DNA of 50,651 bases from Flavobacteriaceae bacterium (GCA_024638225.1 JAHEKR010000003.1:1-50651); one strand, 5' to 3'; positions 17,571-26,371 are shown, numbered from the stretch's first letter. The notes: generated by a model from the sequence alone, not told the origin. Translations and numbers: made by a program.

Positions 17571-20500
17571 TTGAAAAACGGTATTACCGCCCCCTTTTTG
17601 ATTTACAATGCCTCTGCAGGTGCAGGAAAAACACACACCTTAGTACACTCTTTTTTGTTTCGTTTATTGAGCAGTCCTTACCCAAACGAGGCGCAACGCT
17701 TACTAGCCATTACATTTACCAATAAAGCGGCTCAAGAAATGAAAGATCGTATTTTGGACCAACTTGCTCTTTTTGCAAGCGACCTTGAGTCTGCCAAAAC
17801 GGATAAAATGTTCCATGAGCTGGCTCAAGACATACAATTGTCCGACAGCGCCCTACATCAGCGGGCAAAGCAAGCATACACGTTTATTCTACATCATTTT
17901 GGCCAATTAAACGTGGTTACTATTGACAAGCTGACACATCAAATTATTCGAACGTTTGCTCGCGACTTAGGGCTGCACCCAAAGTTTGATGTAGCACTAG
18001 ATGCTAAAGGGTTTATGGCGGAGGTTGTTGCCCGTGTTTTGAGTAAAGCAGGAGAAGATAAGCCACTAACCGACGTGCTCATTGCTTATGTGTTGCAAAA
18101 AGCAGACAACCTAAAGTCATGGGATGTAACTAACGAGGTAACAAACATTGCAGAAATGTACCTCAACGAAAACCACATGTCGTCACTTACAGCTTTAGCG
18201 GATTTACCTTTTTCAGCCTTTTCAGAACTGGATCAATTGTTATTGGAGCAGACCACAGAGCTAAAAGGGCCTATTACAGCCAAGGCAAAATCGCTGTTGG
18301 AACAATTCGAGCGCCTAGGCTTGGAGGATCGGCTTTTTCCATACAAACAACTCCCAAAACTACTTGAACAGTTAGCAGCAGCTGACTGGTCAAAGCCACT
18401 GTATAAACTAGGTACTCTTTCAAAAAACCTACTGACGGGACAATTTTTAAACGCTTCGGCTAGTCAGGGGGAATCAACGGCTTTTGCTCCCTTTGTTGAC
18501 CCAATTACAGAATTATTAAATGAGTACGATCACTTTTGGCGAAAACTGGAGCTGCTTTCGTTGCTGAGAAAAAATATAGTGCCTCTCTCCCTCATGCGAA
18601 GAATAGGCCAAGAAGTCACAGCAATGCAAGAAGAACGTAACACACGCTTGCTCGGATTCTTTAACAAGTACATAGCCGACAACATTAAAGATACCGCAAC
18701 ACCTTTTATTTATGAGCGTTTGGGTGTCCGTTACCGACATTTTTTTGTCGATGAATTTCAAGATACTTCTGTGATGCAATGGTCGAATTTAACTCCACTC
18801 TTTTCGCATGCATTAGAGGGTGAGCAAAAAGACGGATCGTTGGTTATCGTTGGTGATGCTAAACAGTCTATATATAGGTGGCGCGGAGGAGACCCGGAGC
18901 AGTTTATGAGTCTTGCAGCAAGTAAAAGCCCTTTTAGTATTAAGGGGCAAGTAGTTCCTCTCCCCAAAAACTACAGAAGCGCAGCGGAGATAATCTCGTT
19001 TAACAATGGGTTTTTTACAAAAGCGGCCAAGGCATTACCGACTAAAGCACAACAAAAACTATATATAGACGCCTGCTCTCAGAAACAAAACAAAAAAAAG
19101 GGAGGCTACATTAGCTTAACTACTGTGGATGGAGCGACGAAAGAAGAGCGGTATGTAGCTTATCAACATGAGGTCGTGCAACGTGTTCAAAACTGCCTGG
19201 AATTTGGTCACCAACCTCAGGACATTTGCGTATTGGTGCGAAAGAACGACCAAGGTGTCGCCGTTGCAACTGCCTTAACCCAAGCACAAGTTCCCATAAC
19301 TTCTTCTGAATCCCTATTGATTAGCCAGAGCAAAGAGGTGAACTTTTTAGTGGCATTGGTAAAATTAGGTCAGGACCCCAGCAATGATACAGCCAAATAC
19401 ACTGTATTGGAACGGTTTGTTGTGGATCAACAAGACCCATATCAATGGAGTGTGGAGCATCTAGCCCAAAACACACATCGCGTTTTGACAAGCTTGAGCC
19501 AGAACCGATTTGAGCTCTCTGTTTTTCAGCAAATGAGTTTATATGCCTCCTTAGAATACGCCATTTGGGCATTTGAGCTCACAGACGAGCTAACGGCGCA
19601 TCTTCAAGGCTTTTTGGATGAGGTTTTAAAATTGGAGGCGAAAAAAGAAGCTACTGTCACACAATTTTTAGCACACTGGGAAGAGCATCAAGACAAGTGG
19701 ACAGTTCGCCCTCCCGAGAAAAGAAACGCAGTTCAAGTGATTACCACGCACAAAGCTAAAGGGCTTGCGTTCCCTGTTGTTATCGTCCCTTTTGCAGACA
19801 GTAAATGGATGGATGGCAACACGAAATACGCGTGGTTCCCCTTACCAAAAGACGAATACGCTCCTTTTGAAGAAATGTTATTACCGGTTTCTAGTACACT
19901 TTCGGAATTAGGAGCTGGCGCAAAACACACCTATGACACCATGTATGCCCAATCGGTAATGGATACAGTAAACACCCTCTATGTTGCTATGACCCGCCCA
20001 GTGCAGGAACTGCATATCGTTACGCAAGTCGGGAAAAGTCCAATAAAATCAAAAGGTTTAGGGGATATATTTTTACACGCATTTCCAGATTTAGCCAACC
20101 AAAATATAGCTTTTGGCCAACGAAATAAGCCGAGCAACACCAAAAAAAAGACTGCCGTCGGCTCCATTACCCCTTGGTTGTTTCATCTGTCGCATCTTAC
20201 GCAGGCAATGGCGGTGGCACAGCCGAAATCCGAAGAAGCACAGTATGGACTTTTGTTTCATGAAGTCATGGCTAAAATTGATGTTCCGCAAGACCTTTCC
20301 TTTGCATTGGCACAATCACGCGCTAAACAAAAACTATCTATATCGGCATTTAAACGCTTACAACACCAGATAGAACAGATTATTTATCATAAAGAGTTAG
20401 CGGAATTTTTTAGTTCGTCGAATAGAGTTTTTTGTGAACGCCCATTACTGACAGAAACAGGCATGATAATTCGTCCTGATCGCTTTGTTTTAACACCAAA

Positions 20501-20660
20501 CAAAGAGGCATTATTATTGGATTACAAGACAGGGCAATACGATCAAAACCACAAAAGGCAAATCCTTGAATATGCCAGCTGTTTGGAAAAAAAAGGACAC
20601 AAGGTTAAGCGAAACATATTAGTTTATACCGAAAAAAAGCTTGTTTTAAAAGAAGTTTAG
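17571..20660 (+). CDS. UvrD/RecB-type helicase-nuclease, AddA-like, TTG start
   Basis: Large 1029-residue recombination enzyme, likely the AddA-type half of a double-strand-break-processing complex. Helicase motifs: Walker A NASAGAGKTHTLV near residue 13, TFTNKAAQEMK, DEFQDTSVMQW, VGDAKQSIYRWRGG, PKNYRSAAEI, TTHKAKGLAFPVVI and VAMTRPVQEL. A C-terminal RecB-family nuclease core shows LLLDYKTGQYDQNHKRQILEY with the catalytic D and K. The frame starts at TTG 17571, only thirteen codons before the Walker region, with no usable ATG upstream. The AddB-like partner is at 22091, separated by an ompA-type gene. Confidence 0.9.
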   Translation: MKNGITAPFLIYNASAGAGKTHTLVHSFLFRLLSSPYPNEAQRLLAITFTNKAAQEMKDRILDQLALFASDLESAKTDKMFHELAQDIQLSDSALHQRAKQAYTFILHHFGQLNVVTIDKLTHQIIRTFARDLGLHPKFDVALDAKGFMAEVVARVLSKAGEDKPLTDVLIAYVLQKADNLKSWDVTNEVTNIAEMYLNENHMSSLTALADLPFSAFSELDQLLLEQTTELKGPITAKAKSLLEQFERLGLEDRLFPYKQLPKLLEQLAAADWSKPLYKLGTLSKNLLTGQFLNASASQGESTAFAPFVDPITELLNEYDHFWRKLELLSLLRKNIVPLSLMRRIGQEVTAMQEERNTRLLGFFNKYIADNIKDTATPFIYERLGVRYRHFFVDEFQDTSVMQWSNLTPLFSHALEGEQKDGSLVIVGDAKQSIYRWRGGDPEQFMSLAASKSPFSIKGQVVPLPKNYRSAAEIISFNNGFFTKAAKALPTKAQQKLYIDACSQKQNKKKGGYISLTTVDGATKEERYVAYQHEVVQRVQNCLEFGHQPQDICVLVRKNDQGVAVATALTQAQVPITSSESLLISQSKEVNFLVALVKLGQDPSNDTAKYTVLERFVVDQQDPYQWSVEHLAQNTHRVLTSLSQNRFELSVFQQMSLYASLEYAIWAFELTDELTAHLQGFLDEVLKLEAKKEATVTQFLAHWEEHQDKWTVRPPEKRNAVQVITTHKAKGLAFPVVIVPFADSKWMDGNTKYAWFPLPKDEYAPFEEMLLPVSSTLSELGAGAKHTYDTMYAQSVMDTVNTLYVAMTRPVQELHIVTQVGKSPIKSKGLGDIFLHAFPDLANQNIAFGQRNKPSNTKKKTAVGSITPWLFHLSHLTQAMAVAQPKSEEAQYGLLFHEVMAKIDVPQDLSFALAQSRAKQKLSISAFKRLQHQIEQIIYHKELAEFFSSSNRVFCERPLLTETGMIIRPDRFVLTPNKEALLLDYKTGQYDQNHKRQILEYASCLEKKGHKVKRNILVYTEKKLVLKEV

Positions 20661-20668
20661 TAGATTTG
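20641..20668 (+). promoter_or_regulatory. Predicted promoter of the OmpA-family gene
   Basis: TTG (20641-20643), 17 bases, then TAGATTTG (20661-20668): an exact match to the flavobacterial consensus. It overlaps the last codons of the addA-like gene and ends 19 bases before the ompA start, so the porin-like gene can be expressed on its own. Confidence 0.7.
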
Positions 20669-20687
20669 CCAAAACTATTAATCTACC

Positions 20688-22019
20688 ATGATGAAAAAAT
20701 ATATATTAATAACACTATTTACAATTGGTTTTTCTTTTTGTGCTATAGCGCAAAATGACGCTAATCCCTGGAAAATCACTGTAGGTACTAACGCTGTTGA
20801 CCTATCACAAGCGACACCGACTAAAGAAGATATCAACATTTCCCCCAATTTTTCTTTCTTAGAGGTTTCTCGCTACGTAGGTTCAGGCTTTTCTGTTGAT
20901 TTGGCCGGATCTTTGAACAACTTAGAACACGCCAATGGGGAAGAGGATTTGTACTATTCCTTAGACTTAGGAACATCTCTATCTGCTAGAGAACTAATAG
21001 ATTTAGGCAAGTTTGAGCCATCTGTTCGTGCAGGAGTTGGATATGTTGGAGGTCTTGATGCCCTAGGATCAGGTGCCCAAGATTTTTACGTAACCTACGC
21101 TGGTTTAGGCCTAAATTATTGGTTTAATGACGCAATTGCGCTTACGCTCAAAACAACATATAAGGTGTACTCTAAAGAGTTTGATAACCTTATTGGTGAC
21201 GGAGGCGATGGTGATCACCACTTTCAACATGTAGCGGGCCTATCTTTTGCCTTTGGTGACGGAGATACAGACAAAGATGGCGTGAAAGACAGTGTAGACG
21301 AATGTCCTGAAGTTCCTGGATTAGAAAGTCTTAATGGATGTCCTGATGACGACGCCGATGGAATTAAGAACAGCGATGACGACTGCCCACTAACACCTGG
21401 CTTAGCTGCGCTTAACGGCTGCCCAGATGCAGATGGCGACGGCATAAAGGATAGCGACGACGCTTGTCCAAACGTAGCAGGCTTAGCTTCACTTAACGGC
21501 TGTCCAGACGCTGATGGCGATGGAATAACAGATGCAGAAGATGATTGTCCTAATGCAGCAGGAAGCGCTGATATGAACGGTTGCCCAGACGCAGATGGCG
21601 ATAAAGTAGCAGATAAAGACGACAAATGTCCAGCTGTTGCTGGCCCAGCATCTAATGATGGCTGCCCAGAGTACCCTCTGTCTATGTTAGCTGATTATAA
21701 CATCAACTTTGATTTAGAAAAGTACAACATCGACTCTCAAGACGTACAACGCTTGTCTACAGTAATCAAAATATTACTTGCCAACTCTGATGCCAACATT
21801 AGCATTGAAGGTCATGCAGATAATACAGGAGAAGAATCGTTTAATAATCCACTTTCAAATAACCGCGCATCATCTATCAAGGATTACTTGGTAAATGTGG
21901 GCGTTGACGGAAGTCGATTAGTTACTAAAGCATTTGGTGAGTCTCGCCCTAAAGCGAGTAACGATACAGAAGAAGGACGCGCGATCAACCGTCGTGTAGA
22001 ATTCAAAGTTGTAAACTAA
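20688..22019 (+). CDS. OmpA-family outer-membrane protein with thrombospondin type 3 repeats
   Basis: Envelope protein of 443 residues. A signal peptide (MMKKYILITLFTIGFSFCAI) would be cleaved near AIA-Q. Residues about 23-180 form a beta-barrel-like region with alternating hydrophobic strands. Residues about 190-325 hold five Asp-rich, calcium-binding TSP3 repeats (DADGDGIKDSDDACP style, each with two cysteines). The C-terminal OmpA domain (about 335-443) shows ISIEGHADNTGEESF and LSNNRASSIKDYL, which bind peptidoglycan. The role is probably structural, tying outer membrane to cell wall. It has its own promoter and terminator and interrupts the addA/addB-like pair. Confidence 0.93.
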   Translation: MMKKYILITLFTIGFSFCAIAQNDANPWKITVGTNAVDLSQATPTKEDINISPNFSFLEVSRYVGSGFSVDLAGSLNNLEHANGEEDLYYSLDLGTSLSARELIDLGKFEPSVRAGVGYVGGLDALGSGAQDFYVTYAGLGLNYWFNDAIALTLKTTYKVYSKEFDNLIGDGGDGDHHFQHVAGLSFAFGDGDTDKDGVKDSVDECPEVPGLESLNGCPDDDADGIKNSDDDCPLTPGLAALNGCPDADGDGIKDSDDACPNVAGLASLNGCPDADGDGITDAEDDCPNAAGSADMNGCPDADGDKVADKDDKCPAVAGPASNDGCPEYPLSMLADYNINFDLEKYNIDSQDVQRLSTVIKILLANSDANISIEGHADNTGEESFNNPLSNNRASSIKDYLVNVGVDGSRLVTKAFGESRPKASNDTEEGRAINRRVEFKVVN

Positions 22020-22050
22020 GAACTAGTTAACCCAACAAATAACATAATAG

Positions 22051-22079
22051 AAAACGCGGTGATTACACCGCGTTTTTTT
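22051..22079 (+). terminator. Rho-independent terminator after the OmpA-family gene
   Basis: Stem AAAACGCGGTG (22051-22061) pairs perfectly with CACCGCGTTTT (22066-22076), loop ATTA, followed by T run. It sits just 12 bases before the addB-like start. Confidence 0.85.
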
Positions 22080-22090
22080 ATTTTAGATAT

Positions 22091-24835
22091 ATGGGAGCAT
22101 CCTTTTTGGGTCATGTAGTACACCAGCTGAAGGCAGAACATCCAGCATGGGAAGACCTATGCTTTGTTTTGCCCAACAGACGCGCTCGTCTTTTTCTTCA
22201 AAAAGAGCTTGCTACCCAACTCAAGGGATCGGTAATTCTCCCTGAAATGCTGAGCATTGATGATTTTGTTGGACAGATCAGCTCGTTACTACCTGCGCCA
22301 GAGTTGATGCAACAGCAACTTATGTATCAAAGCTACTGCGCAGCCTGCACGGCTACAGAGCCCGACTCCTTCGAGTTTTTTTTGGGCTGGTCGTCTACTT
22401 TGCTTAAGGATCTAAGCACAATGGATCAATATTTATTGGATCGCAAGGCTTTTTTCTCTTATCTAGGATCCTTACATGATATGCGCGCCTGGGGACAAGC
22501 CAAGGATGAATTGGTTGTCAAATACACTGCCTTTTGGCAACTTTTACCCCAAATGTTCCAAGACTTTTCGGAGCGTTTGGCGGATCAGGGCTATGCCACA
22601 GCCGGAATGTGCTACCGCTTGGCAACAGAGTCTTTGGAGAATTATTTACAGCACAAATCTGCCACGCGCTTTATTTTCTGTGGATTTAATGCACTTAGCC
22701 CTTGTGAATCTACCATTATTCAAGAGCTATTAGCACAAGGGAAAGCACGTGTTTTTTGGGACATAGACAAAAAAATGCTTCAAAACAAAATGCATCAAGC
22801 CGGGAATTTTATCCGTGAATACATTGGATGGAAAAACCAAGAGCGCACAGCCGAAGCACAAGCTCACGACCTCTTTCACGGAGAAAAAAAAGTTCAGGTA
22901 ATCGAAGTACAGCAACAGCTAGGGCAGGCGAAGCAATTGGGCGCACTCTTGGCCTCAATGTCAGCAGAAAGCGATTGGTCTAAAACAGCTGTTGTTTTGG
23001 CTGATGAGGCACTGCTATTACCCTTGCTTTATGCGCTCCCAGAAAACATCAATAAGCTCAACATCACCATGGGGTTTCCTTTGGCACAACATCCCTTGGC
23101 AAACTTTGTTGCAGCGTTCCTAAACCTAAGCCTAAAGCAAAGCCAAAGAGGATTTTATTTTTCGGATGTGGAAAGCTTACTTACTCTTCCCGAAACCAAA
23201 GCTTTGCTTGCTACTCACGAGCCAACGTATATCACAACAGTGTTGCAGCGCGCAAAAAAACAAAAAAGGAGTTATTTGAGTGTTGATTTTCTAATTGAGG
23301 CTGCACCAGAATCATTAGCCCCTCTTCTTACACAGCTTTTTACACCACAGCAAAGCCCTCTCTCATGGATCGAGGTGGTACGTGACCTATTGCCCCTGTT
23401 CTATGCGGAACAGCAGACAGCTCCATTATCCATGGTTTATCGGGTGGCAGTCGAGAAGTTTTTGGATATTTTTCAGCAGATTTATGACGTGATGGGCGCA
23501 CTCAAAAAAGACATATCCTTTTCTCTGCTTCGCAGTCTTTATCTTCAGTTGGTTCAAGGAGAAAAAGTAAATTTTGTCGGGGCACCTCTCGAGGGCTTAC
23601 AAATATTAGGCGTTTTGGAAACCCGAACCATCGATTTTGATCGTGTGCTGATAGCAGGCGTAAATGAAGGCATACTCCCATCACAAGGACAGCAAAACTC
23701 ATGGATTCCATTTGATGTAAAAAAAGAGTTTATGCTGCCTACTCAGGAAGATCAAGACGCGATTTTTACGTATCACTTTTATCGTTTAATGTACCGGGCC
23801 AAAGAAGTTTATTTGCTGTACAACGGAACAACAGACGGCATCCAAGTAGGGGAGCGCAGTAGATTTATTCGCCAATGGGCATTCGAAAAACCAGATGCCC
23901 ACCAATGGGAAGAGCAAGTACAAGAAGCGAGGTTTATAGCCCCTGAAGACGTTTCTAAAGTGGTTCCTAAAACCCAAGCTGTTTTGGATAAATTAAAAGA
24001 ACGAGCAACTAAGGGTTTTTCGCCTTCGGCCTTAAACGTATTTATTAAAGACCCCTATACTTTTTACACAAAGTATTTACTCGGTATTGAAGAAGAGATG
24101 GAGCTGGAAGATTCTTTTTCACACAGAACCTTTGGAACACTGGTACATTATTCACTAGAAGCGCTCTACACCCCTTACATTAGCAAGATACTCAGCGCAA
24201 AAGATTGTGATGCCATGATAGAGCAAATTGAGCCTGTTGTAGCGAGTGCGATAGCCGCGGAATACCCGCAAAAAGTTAGTGGCAAAAACATGCTGGCCTT
24301 AGCCGCGATTAAACGATACATTCAAAACCTAATTTCCTACGACAAACAAGCAGTGCTCAAGGGTGAGAAAATAGAGCTGCTGGCATTAGAACAAAAGCTT
24401 AACATGACCCGTTTTATTGCTGCGTTAGGGATAGAAATTAATTTCCGGGGCACAGTAGATCGTGTAGACCGACATAATGGTTTTATCCGTGTGATAGATT
24501 ACAAAACGGGGCAGGTTGCTTCTAGTAAGCTGGGCATTTACGACTGGTCATTGGTTGTCACGGATCCAGATTATGGACAGGCAAGACAACTACTTCTTTA
24601 TGCGCTTATGTGGAACGAGAACAACCCAGAAAATCAAGCGCATAAAGCAGGCATTATTGCACTTAAGCAGTACGACAAAGGCGTTTTGTATGTAGGGGAA
24701 AAAGAAACCCCCAATGCCAAAAAGCGAGAAACGGAATTAACCAAAGAAGTGTTGGCTAAAGCAACTGCTGCCTTTGATCAGCTATGCATGCAACTGTTTG
24801 ATTCCAACAGTCCTTTCCAGTCTGCGGAACTTTAG
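22091..24835 (+). CDS. PD-(D/E)XK nuclease family protein, AddB-like
   Basis: 914-residue partner of the AddA-like helicase. The N-terminal part has a degenerate helicase fold (LCFVLPNRRARLFLQKELA in place of a classical Walker loop). A later LQILGVLETRTIDFDRVLIAGVNEG-type stretch resembles the inactivated helicase core of AddB. The C-terminal nuclease shows FSPSALNVFIKDPYTFYTKY, FGTLVHYSLEALY and the catalytic core GFIRVIDYKTGQVASSKL. It begins just after the ompA terminator, so it probably needs its own promoter. Its stop overlaps that of the convergent membrane-protein gene by four bases. Confidence 0.88.
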   Translation: MGASFLGHVVHQLKAEHPAWEDLCFVLPNRRARLFLQKELATQLKGSVILPEMLSIDDFVGQISSLLPAPELMQQQLMYQSYCAACTATEPDSFEFFLGWSSTLLKDLSTMDQYLLDRKAFFSYLGSLHDMRAWGQAKDELVVKYTAFWQLLPQMFQDFSERLADQGYATAGMCYRLATESLENYLQHKSATRFIFCGFNALSPCESTIIQELLAQGKARVFWDIDKKMLQNKMHQAGNFIREYIGWKNQERTAEAQAHDLFHGEKKVQVIEVQQQLGQAKQLGALLASMSAESDWSKTAVVLADEALLLPLLYALPENINKLNITMGFPLAQHPLANFVAAFLNLSLKQSQRGFYFSDVESLLTLPETKALLATHEPTYITTVLQRAKKQKRSYLSVDFLIEAAPESLAPLLTQLFTPQQSPLSWIEVVRDLLPLFYAEQQTAPLSMVYRVAVEKFLDIFQQIYDVMGALKKDISFSLLRSLYLQLVQGEKVNFVGAPLEGLQILGVLETRTIDFDRVLIAGVNEGILPSQGQQNSWIPFDVKKEFMLPTQEDQDAIFTYHFYRLMYRAKEVYLLYNGTTDGIQVGERSRFIRQWAFEKPDAHQWEEQVQEARFIAPEDVSKVVPKTQAVLDKLKERATKGFSPSALNVFIKDPYTFYTKYLLGIEEEMELEDSFSHRTFGTLVHYSLEALYTPYISKILSAKDCDAMIEQIEPVVASAIAAEYPQKVSGKNMLALAAIKRYIQNLISYDKQAVLKGEKIELLALEQKLNMTRFIAALGIEINFRGTVDRVDRHNGFIRVIDYKTGQVASSKLGIYDWSLVVTDPDYGQARQLLLYALMWNENNPENQAHKAGIIALKQYDKGVLYVGEKETPNAKKRETELTKEVLAKATAAFDQLCMQLFDSNSPFQSAEL

Positions 24836-25296
24836 TTGCTGTATTTGCGCACTACAGCAAGCCCGTAGCCAATGTAGCTTGTGGCCATTACGCCCAAAAC
24901 AACGCTCAAAATAGGCATAATAGTAGGCAACTGCTTGACGACCATATCCATAGCTATTAGTTCTTCTTCATTAAAATCATCAAAGTTTGGCTGTTGTTCT
25001 ACTGCGGCTTGAATGACCTCAGCATCTACCGCACTTATGGCAAAAGAAGAGAAGAGGAACAAGAGGGAAAATAGTGCCAACACCCCACCAAAAAGCACGA
25101 CTACATAAGCGGCAACGCCCTCTAGTTGTCCAATAGGGTTATTTGCTTTTAGTTTTTGGTAAGTTGCCCAAAACCAAACAGGAACAATCCCCCATAGTAC
25201 ACCGGGAATGATATTTCCTCCACTGAGCACAAGGGCAAACAGAAGGGCGGCTAAGCTAAACCCAGCAAAAAACGAAAATCGTATAAATCGAGACAT
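24832..25296 (-). CDS. Hypothetical integral membrane protein
   Basis: 154 residues, not recognised. Four hydrophobic segments are visible at about residues 9-30, 33-48, 63-88 and 125-147. A soluble acidic stretch (about 90-122, with NFDDFNEEELIAMDMV) lies between the last two. No enzyme motif is seen. It converges with the addB-like gene (TTAG stop overlap) and lies upstream of the tRNA in opposite orientation. Confidence 0.7.
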   Translation of the reverse strand: MSRFIRFSFFAGFSLAALLFALVLSGGNIIPGVLWGIVPVWFWATYQKLKANNPIGQLEGVAAYVVVLFGGVLALFSLLFLFSSFAISAVDAEVIQAAVEQQPNFDDFNEEELIAMDMVVKQLPTIMPILSVVLGVMATSYIGYGLAVVRKYSN

Positions 25297-25382
25297 ATAA
25301 AAAGCTTTGTGCGAAGATATAAATAGTTTAATTATGGCTGTAGTAGCTTGTAGAATGTTTTGTATTTTCGCCTATGCAAAAG

Positions 25383-25456
25383 GGTCCTATAGCTCAGTTG
25401 GTTAGAGTAGCTGACTCATAATCAGTTGGTCCCTGGTTCGAGCCCAGGTGGGACCA
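25383..25456 (+). tRNA. tRNA with anticodon CAT, probably tRNA-Ile2 (lysidine type)
   Basis: Acceptor GGTCCTA (25383-25389) pairs with TGGGACC (25449-25455), discriminator A at 25456. D arm TAGCTCAGTTGGTTAGAG, anticodon arm GCTGA-CTCATAA-TCAGT, T arm CCTGG-TTCGAGC-CCAGG: a full 74-base cloverleaf. The anticodon CAT fits Met or lysidine-modified Ile2. The C4-G69 and C5-G68 pairs and A37-A38, known determinants for the lysidine enzyme TilS, are all present, and the variable region TGGTC resembles E. coli ileX, favouring Ile2. CCA is not encoded (A is followed by CCC). Its 3' end is repeated twice downstream. Confidence 0.9.
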
Positions 25457-25459
25457 CCC
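25440..25459 (+). repeat. att-like core, copy 1 (inside the tRNA 3' end)
   Basis: GAGCCCAGGTGGGACCACCC. Covers the T-arm 3' half and acceptor strand of the tRNA and three bases beyond. Identical to 26294-26313; its CAGGTGGGACCACC part recurs at 27453-27466. Confidence 0.85.
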
Positions 25460-25461
25460 TT

Positions 25462-25500
25462 AAACCCTCTAAGTCCTTGACTATGAGGGTTTTTGTTTTT
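25462..25500 (+). terminator. Terminator following tRNA / core copy 1
   Basis: Stem AAACCCTC (25462-25469) with GAGGGTTT (25485-25492), inner AGTC/GACT pairing, then a run rich in T. Confidence 0.7.
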
Positions 25501-25512
25501 AACGAATTTGAG

Positions 25513-25536
25513 TGTGAACCAATTTGTGAACCAAAA
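25513..25536 (+). repeat. Left-end arm-like repeats of unit 1 (GTGAACCA x2)
   Basis: Two 12-base tandem units, TGTGAACCAATT and TGTGAACCAAAA, holding GTGAACCA at 25514-25521 and 25526-25533. The same octamer recurs at the right end of the unit, as integrase arm-type sites do. Confidence 0.55.
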
Positions 25537-25552
25537 ACATTAATTTTATACT

Positions 25553-26101
25553 ATGACTTCTTCATTTTTAAAATCTTCTTTACTTCAGTTCAGGTATTAC
25601 AAGGAATTGGGAGAAAAAACAATTGAACAGGTCCCAGAAATTAAATTGTCATTTCAAATAAATAATGAGACAAATAGTATTAACACGATTGTAAAACATC
25701 TTGGTGGAAACATGGTATCAAGATGGACAGATTTCTTAAGTTCTGATGGAGAAAAACAGTTTAGAAATAGAGATGATGAATTCATTGACACAATCGAATC
25801 CAAAAAGGAGTTAATGGAAATTTGGGGACAAGGATGGAACGTCTTGTTTGACACTCTTGAGGGACTTAGTTTTCAAGATTTAGAAAAAATAATTTACATA
25901 AGAAATGAAGGTCATACAGTAATCGAGTCCATTAATAGACAACTTTGTCATTATTCATATCATGTAGGACAGATAGTAATGATTGGTAAAATCATTTGTG
26001 GAGATAAATGGAACTCGTTGTCAATTCCTAAAGGAGAAAGTCAATCCTTCAATTTAAATAAGTTTTCTAAAGATAAAGACAGAAGACATTTCTTAGAGTA
26101 A
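25553..26101 (+). CDS. DUF1572 family protein (DinB/YfiT-like four-helix fold)
   Basis: 182-residue soluble protein, AT-rich compared with the flanking housekeeping genes. It resembles the DUF1572 branch of the DinB/YfiT-like superfamily. N-terminal FRYYKELGEKTIEQVP is followed by SINTIVKHLGGNMVSRWTDF with the first metal-type histidine, and by CHYSYHVGQIVMIGKII with two more histidines near the C-terminus. Such proteins often bind a divalent metal and some use bacillithiol or similar thiols, but this one's reaction is unknown. It is the only gene of cassette-like unit 1 and points the same way as the tRNA. This DinB fold is unrelated to polymerase IV. Confidence 0.82.
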   Translation: MTSSFLKSSLLQFRYYKELGEKTIEQVPEIKLSFQINNETNSINTIVKHLGGNMVSRWTDFLSSDGEKQFRNRDDEFIDTIESKKELMEIWGQGWNVLFDTLEGLSFQDLEKIIYIRNEGHTVIESINRQLCHYSYHVGQIVMIGKIICGDKWNSLSIPKGESQSFNLNKFSKDKDRRHFLE

Positions 26102-26203
26102 GTATTTTAAAACAAACTACAACTCTTAAAAAACAGTGTGGTCCTTTTGGAACCTGAATCAGGGTTTCAATAAATATTCTAAAAGTTCTTTTAATTTTTC
26201 TAT

Positions 26204-26244
26204 TGGTTCACAGTGAAAACCAAAATGGTTCACATTGTGAACCA
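26204..26244. repeat. Right-end arm-like repeats of unit 1 (GTGAACCA x3, with palindrome)
   Basis: TGGTTCAC at 26204-26211 and 26226-26233 (minus orientation) and GTGAACCA at 26237-26244; the last two form the near-perfect palindrome GGTTCACA-T-TGTGAACC. They lie in the 408-base gap after the DUF1572 gene; apart from these, the core copy 2, a terminator and the unit 2 left arm, I see nothing else in that gap. Confidence 0.55.
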
Positions 26245-26293
26245 CTAACAACACCTAACTCATTGATAATCAATAGCAATATTACCCTCATTT

Positions 26294-26313
26294 GAGCCCA
26301 GGTGGGACCACCC
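26294..26313 (+). repeat. att-like core, copy 2
   Basis: Exact 20-base repeat of 25440-25459. It would be the right end of unit 1 and the left end of unit 2. Confidence 0.85.
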
Positions 26314-26316
26314 AAG

Positions 26317-26363
26317 AGAAACTCTAATTATTTAATAATCAAATAGTTAGGGTTTCTTTTTTA
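26317..26363 (+). terminator. Terminator following core copy 2
   Basis: AGAAACTCTAA (26317-26327) pairs with TTAGGGTTTCT (26347-26357) with one G-T wobble, 19-base loop, then TTTTTT. Confidence 0.6.
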
Positions 26364-26371
26364 CTCCAAAA

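Larger units (their letters stand above)
25440..26313 (+). mobile_element. tRNA-anchored single-gene unit 1 (DUF1572 cargo, no integrase)
   Basis: Bounded by two identical 20-base copies of the tRNA 3' end (25440-25459 and 26294-26313), 854 bases apart. Contents in order: hairpin terminator, two GTGAACCA repeats, one AT-rich plus-strand gene, three more GTGAACCA repeats in both orientations, then the second tRNA copy. Direct repeats of a tRNA end are the usual att scars of tyrosine-integrase islands; here no integrase or other mobility gene remains. It could be a non-autonomous element or an island shrunk by internal deletion. Confidence 0.7.

Noticed and set aside
21250-21680. Repeated DNA resembling a direct-repeat array
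   Set aside because: The repeats encode the TSP3 aspartate-rich repeats of the OmpA-family protein; spacing and coding frame rule out CRISPR.
25426-25626. Plus-strand frame beginning inside the tRNA
   Set aside because: It reads through the tRNA end, a terminator and the arm repeats; the DUF1572 gene in another frame explains the region better.
26159-26254. Minus-strand frame of 31 codons after the DUF1572 gene, spanning the GTGAACC repeats
   Set aside because: Too short, begins at a GTG inside a palindrome, shows no recognisable domain; could at most be an integrase C-terminus remnant, which I cannot support.
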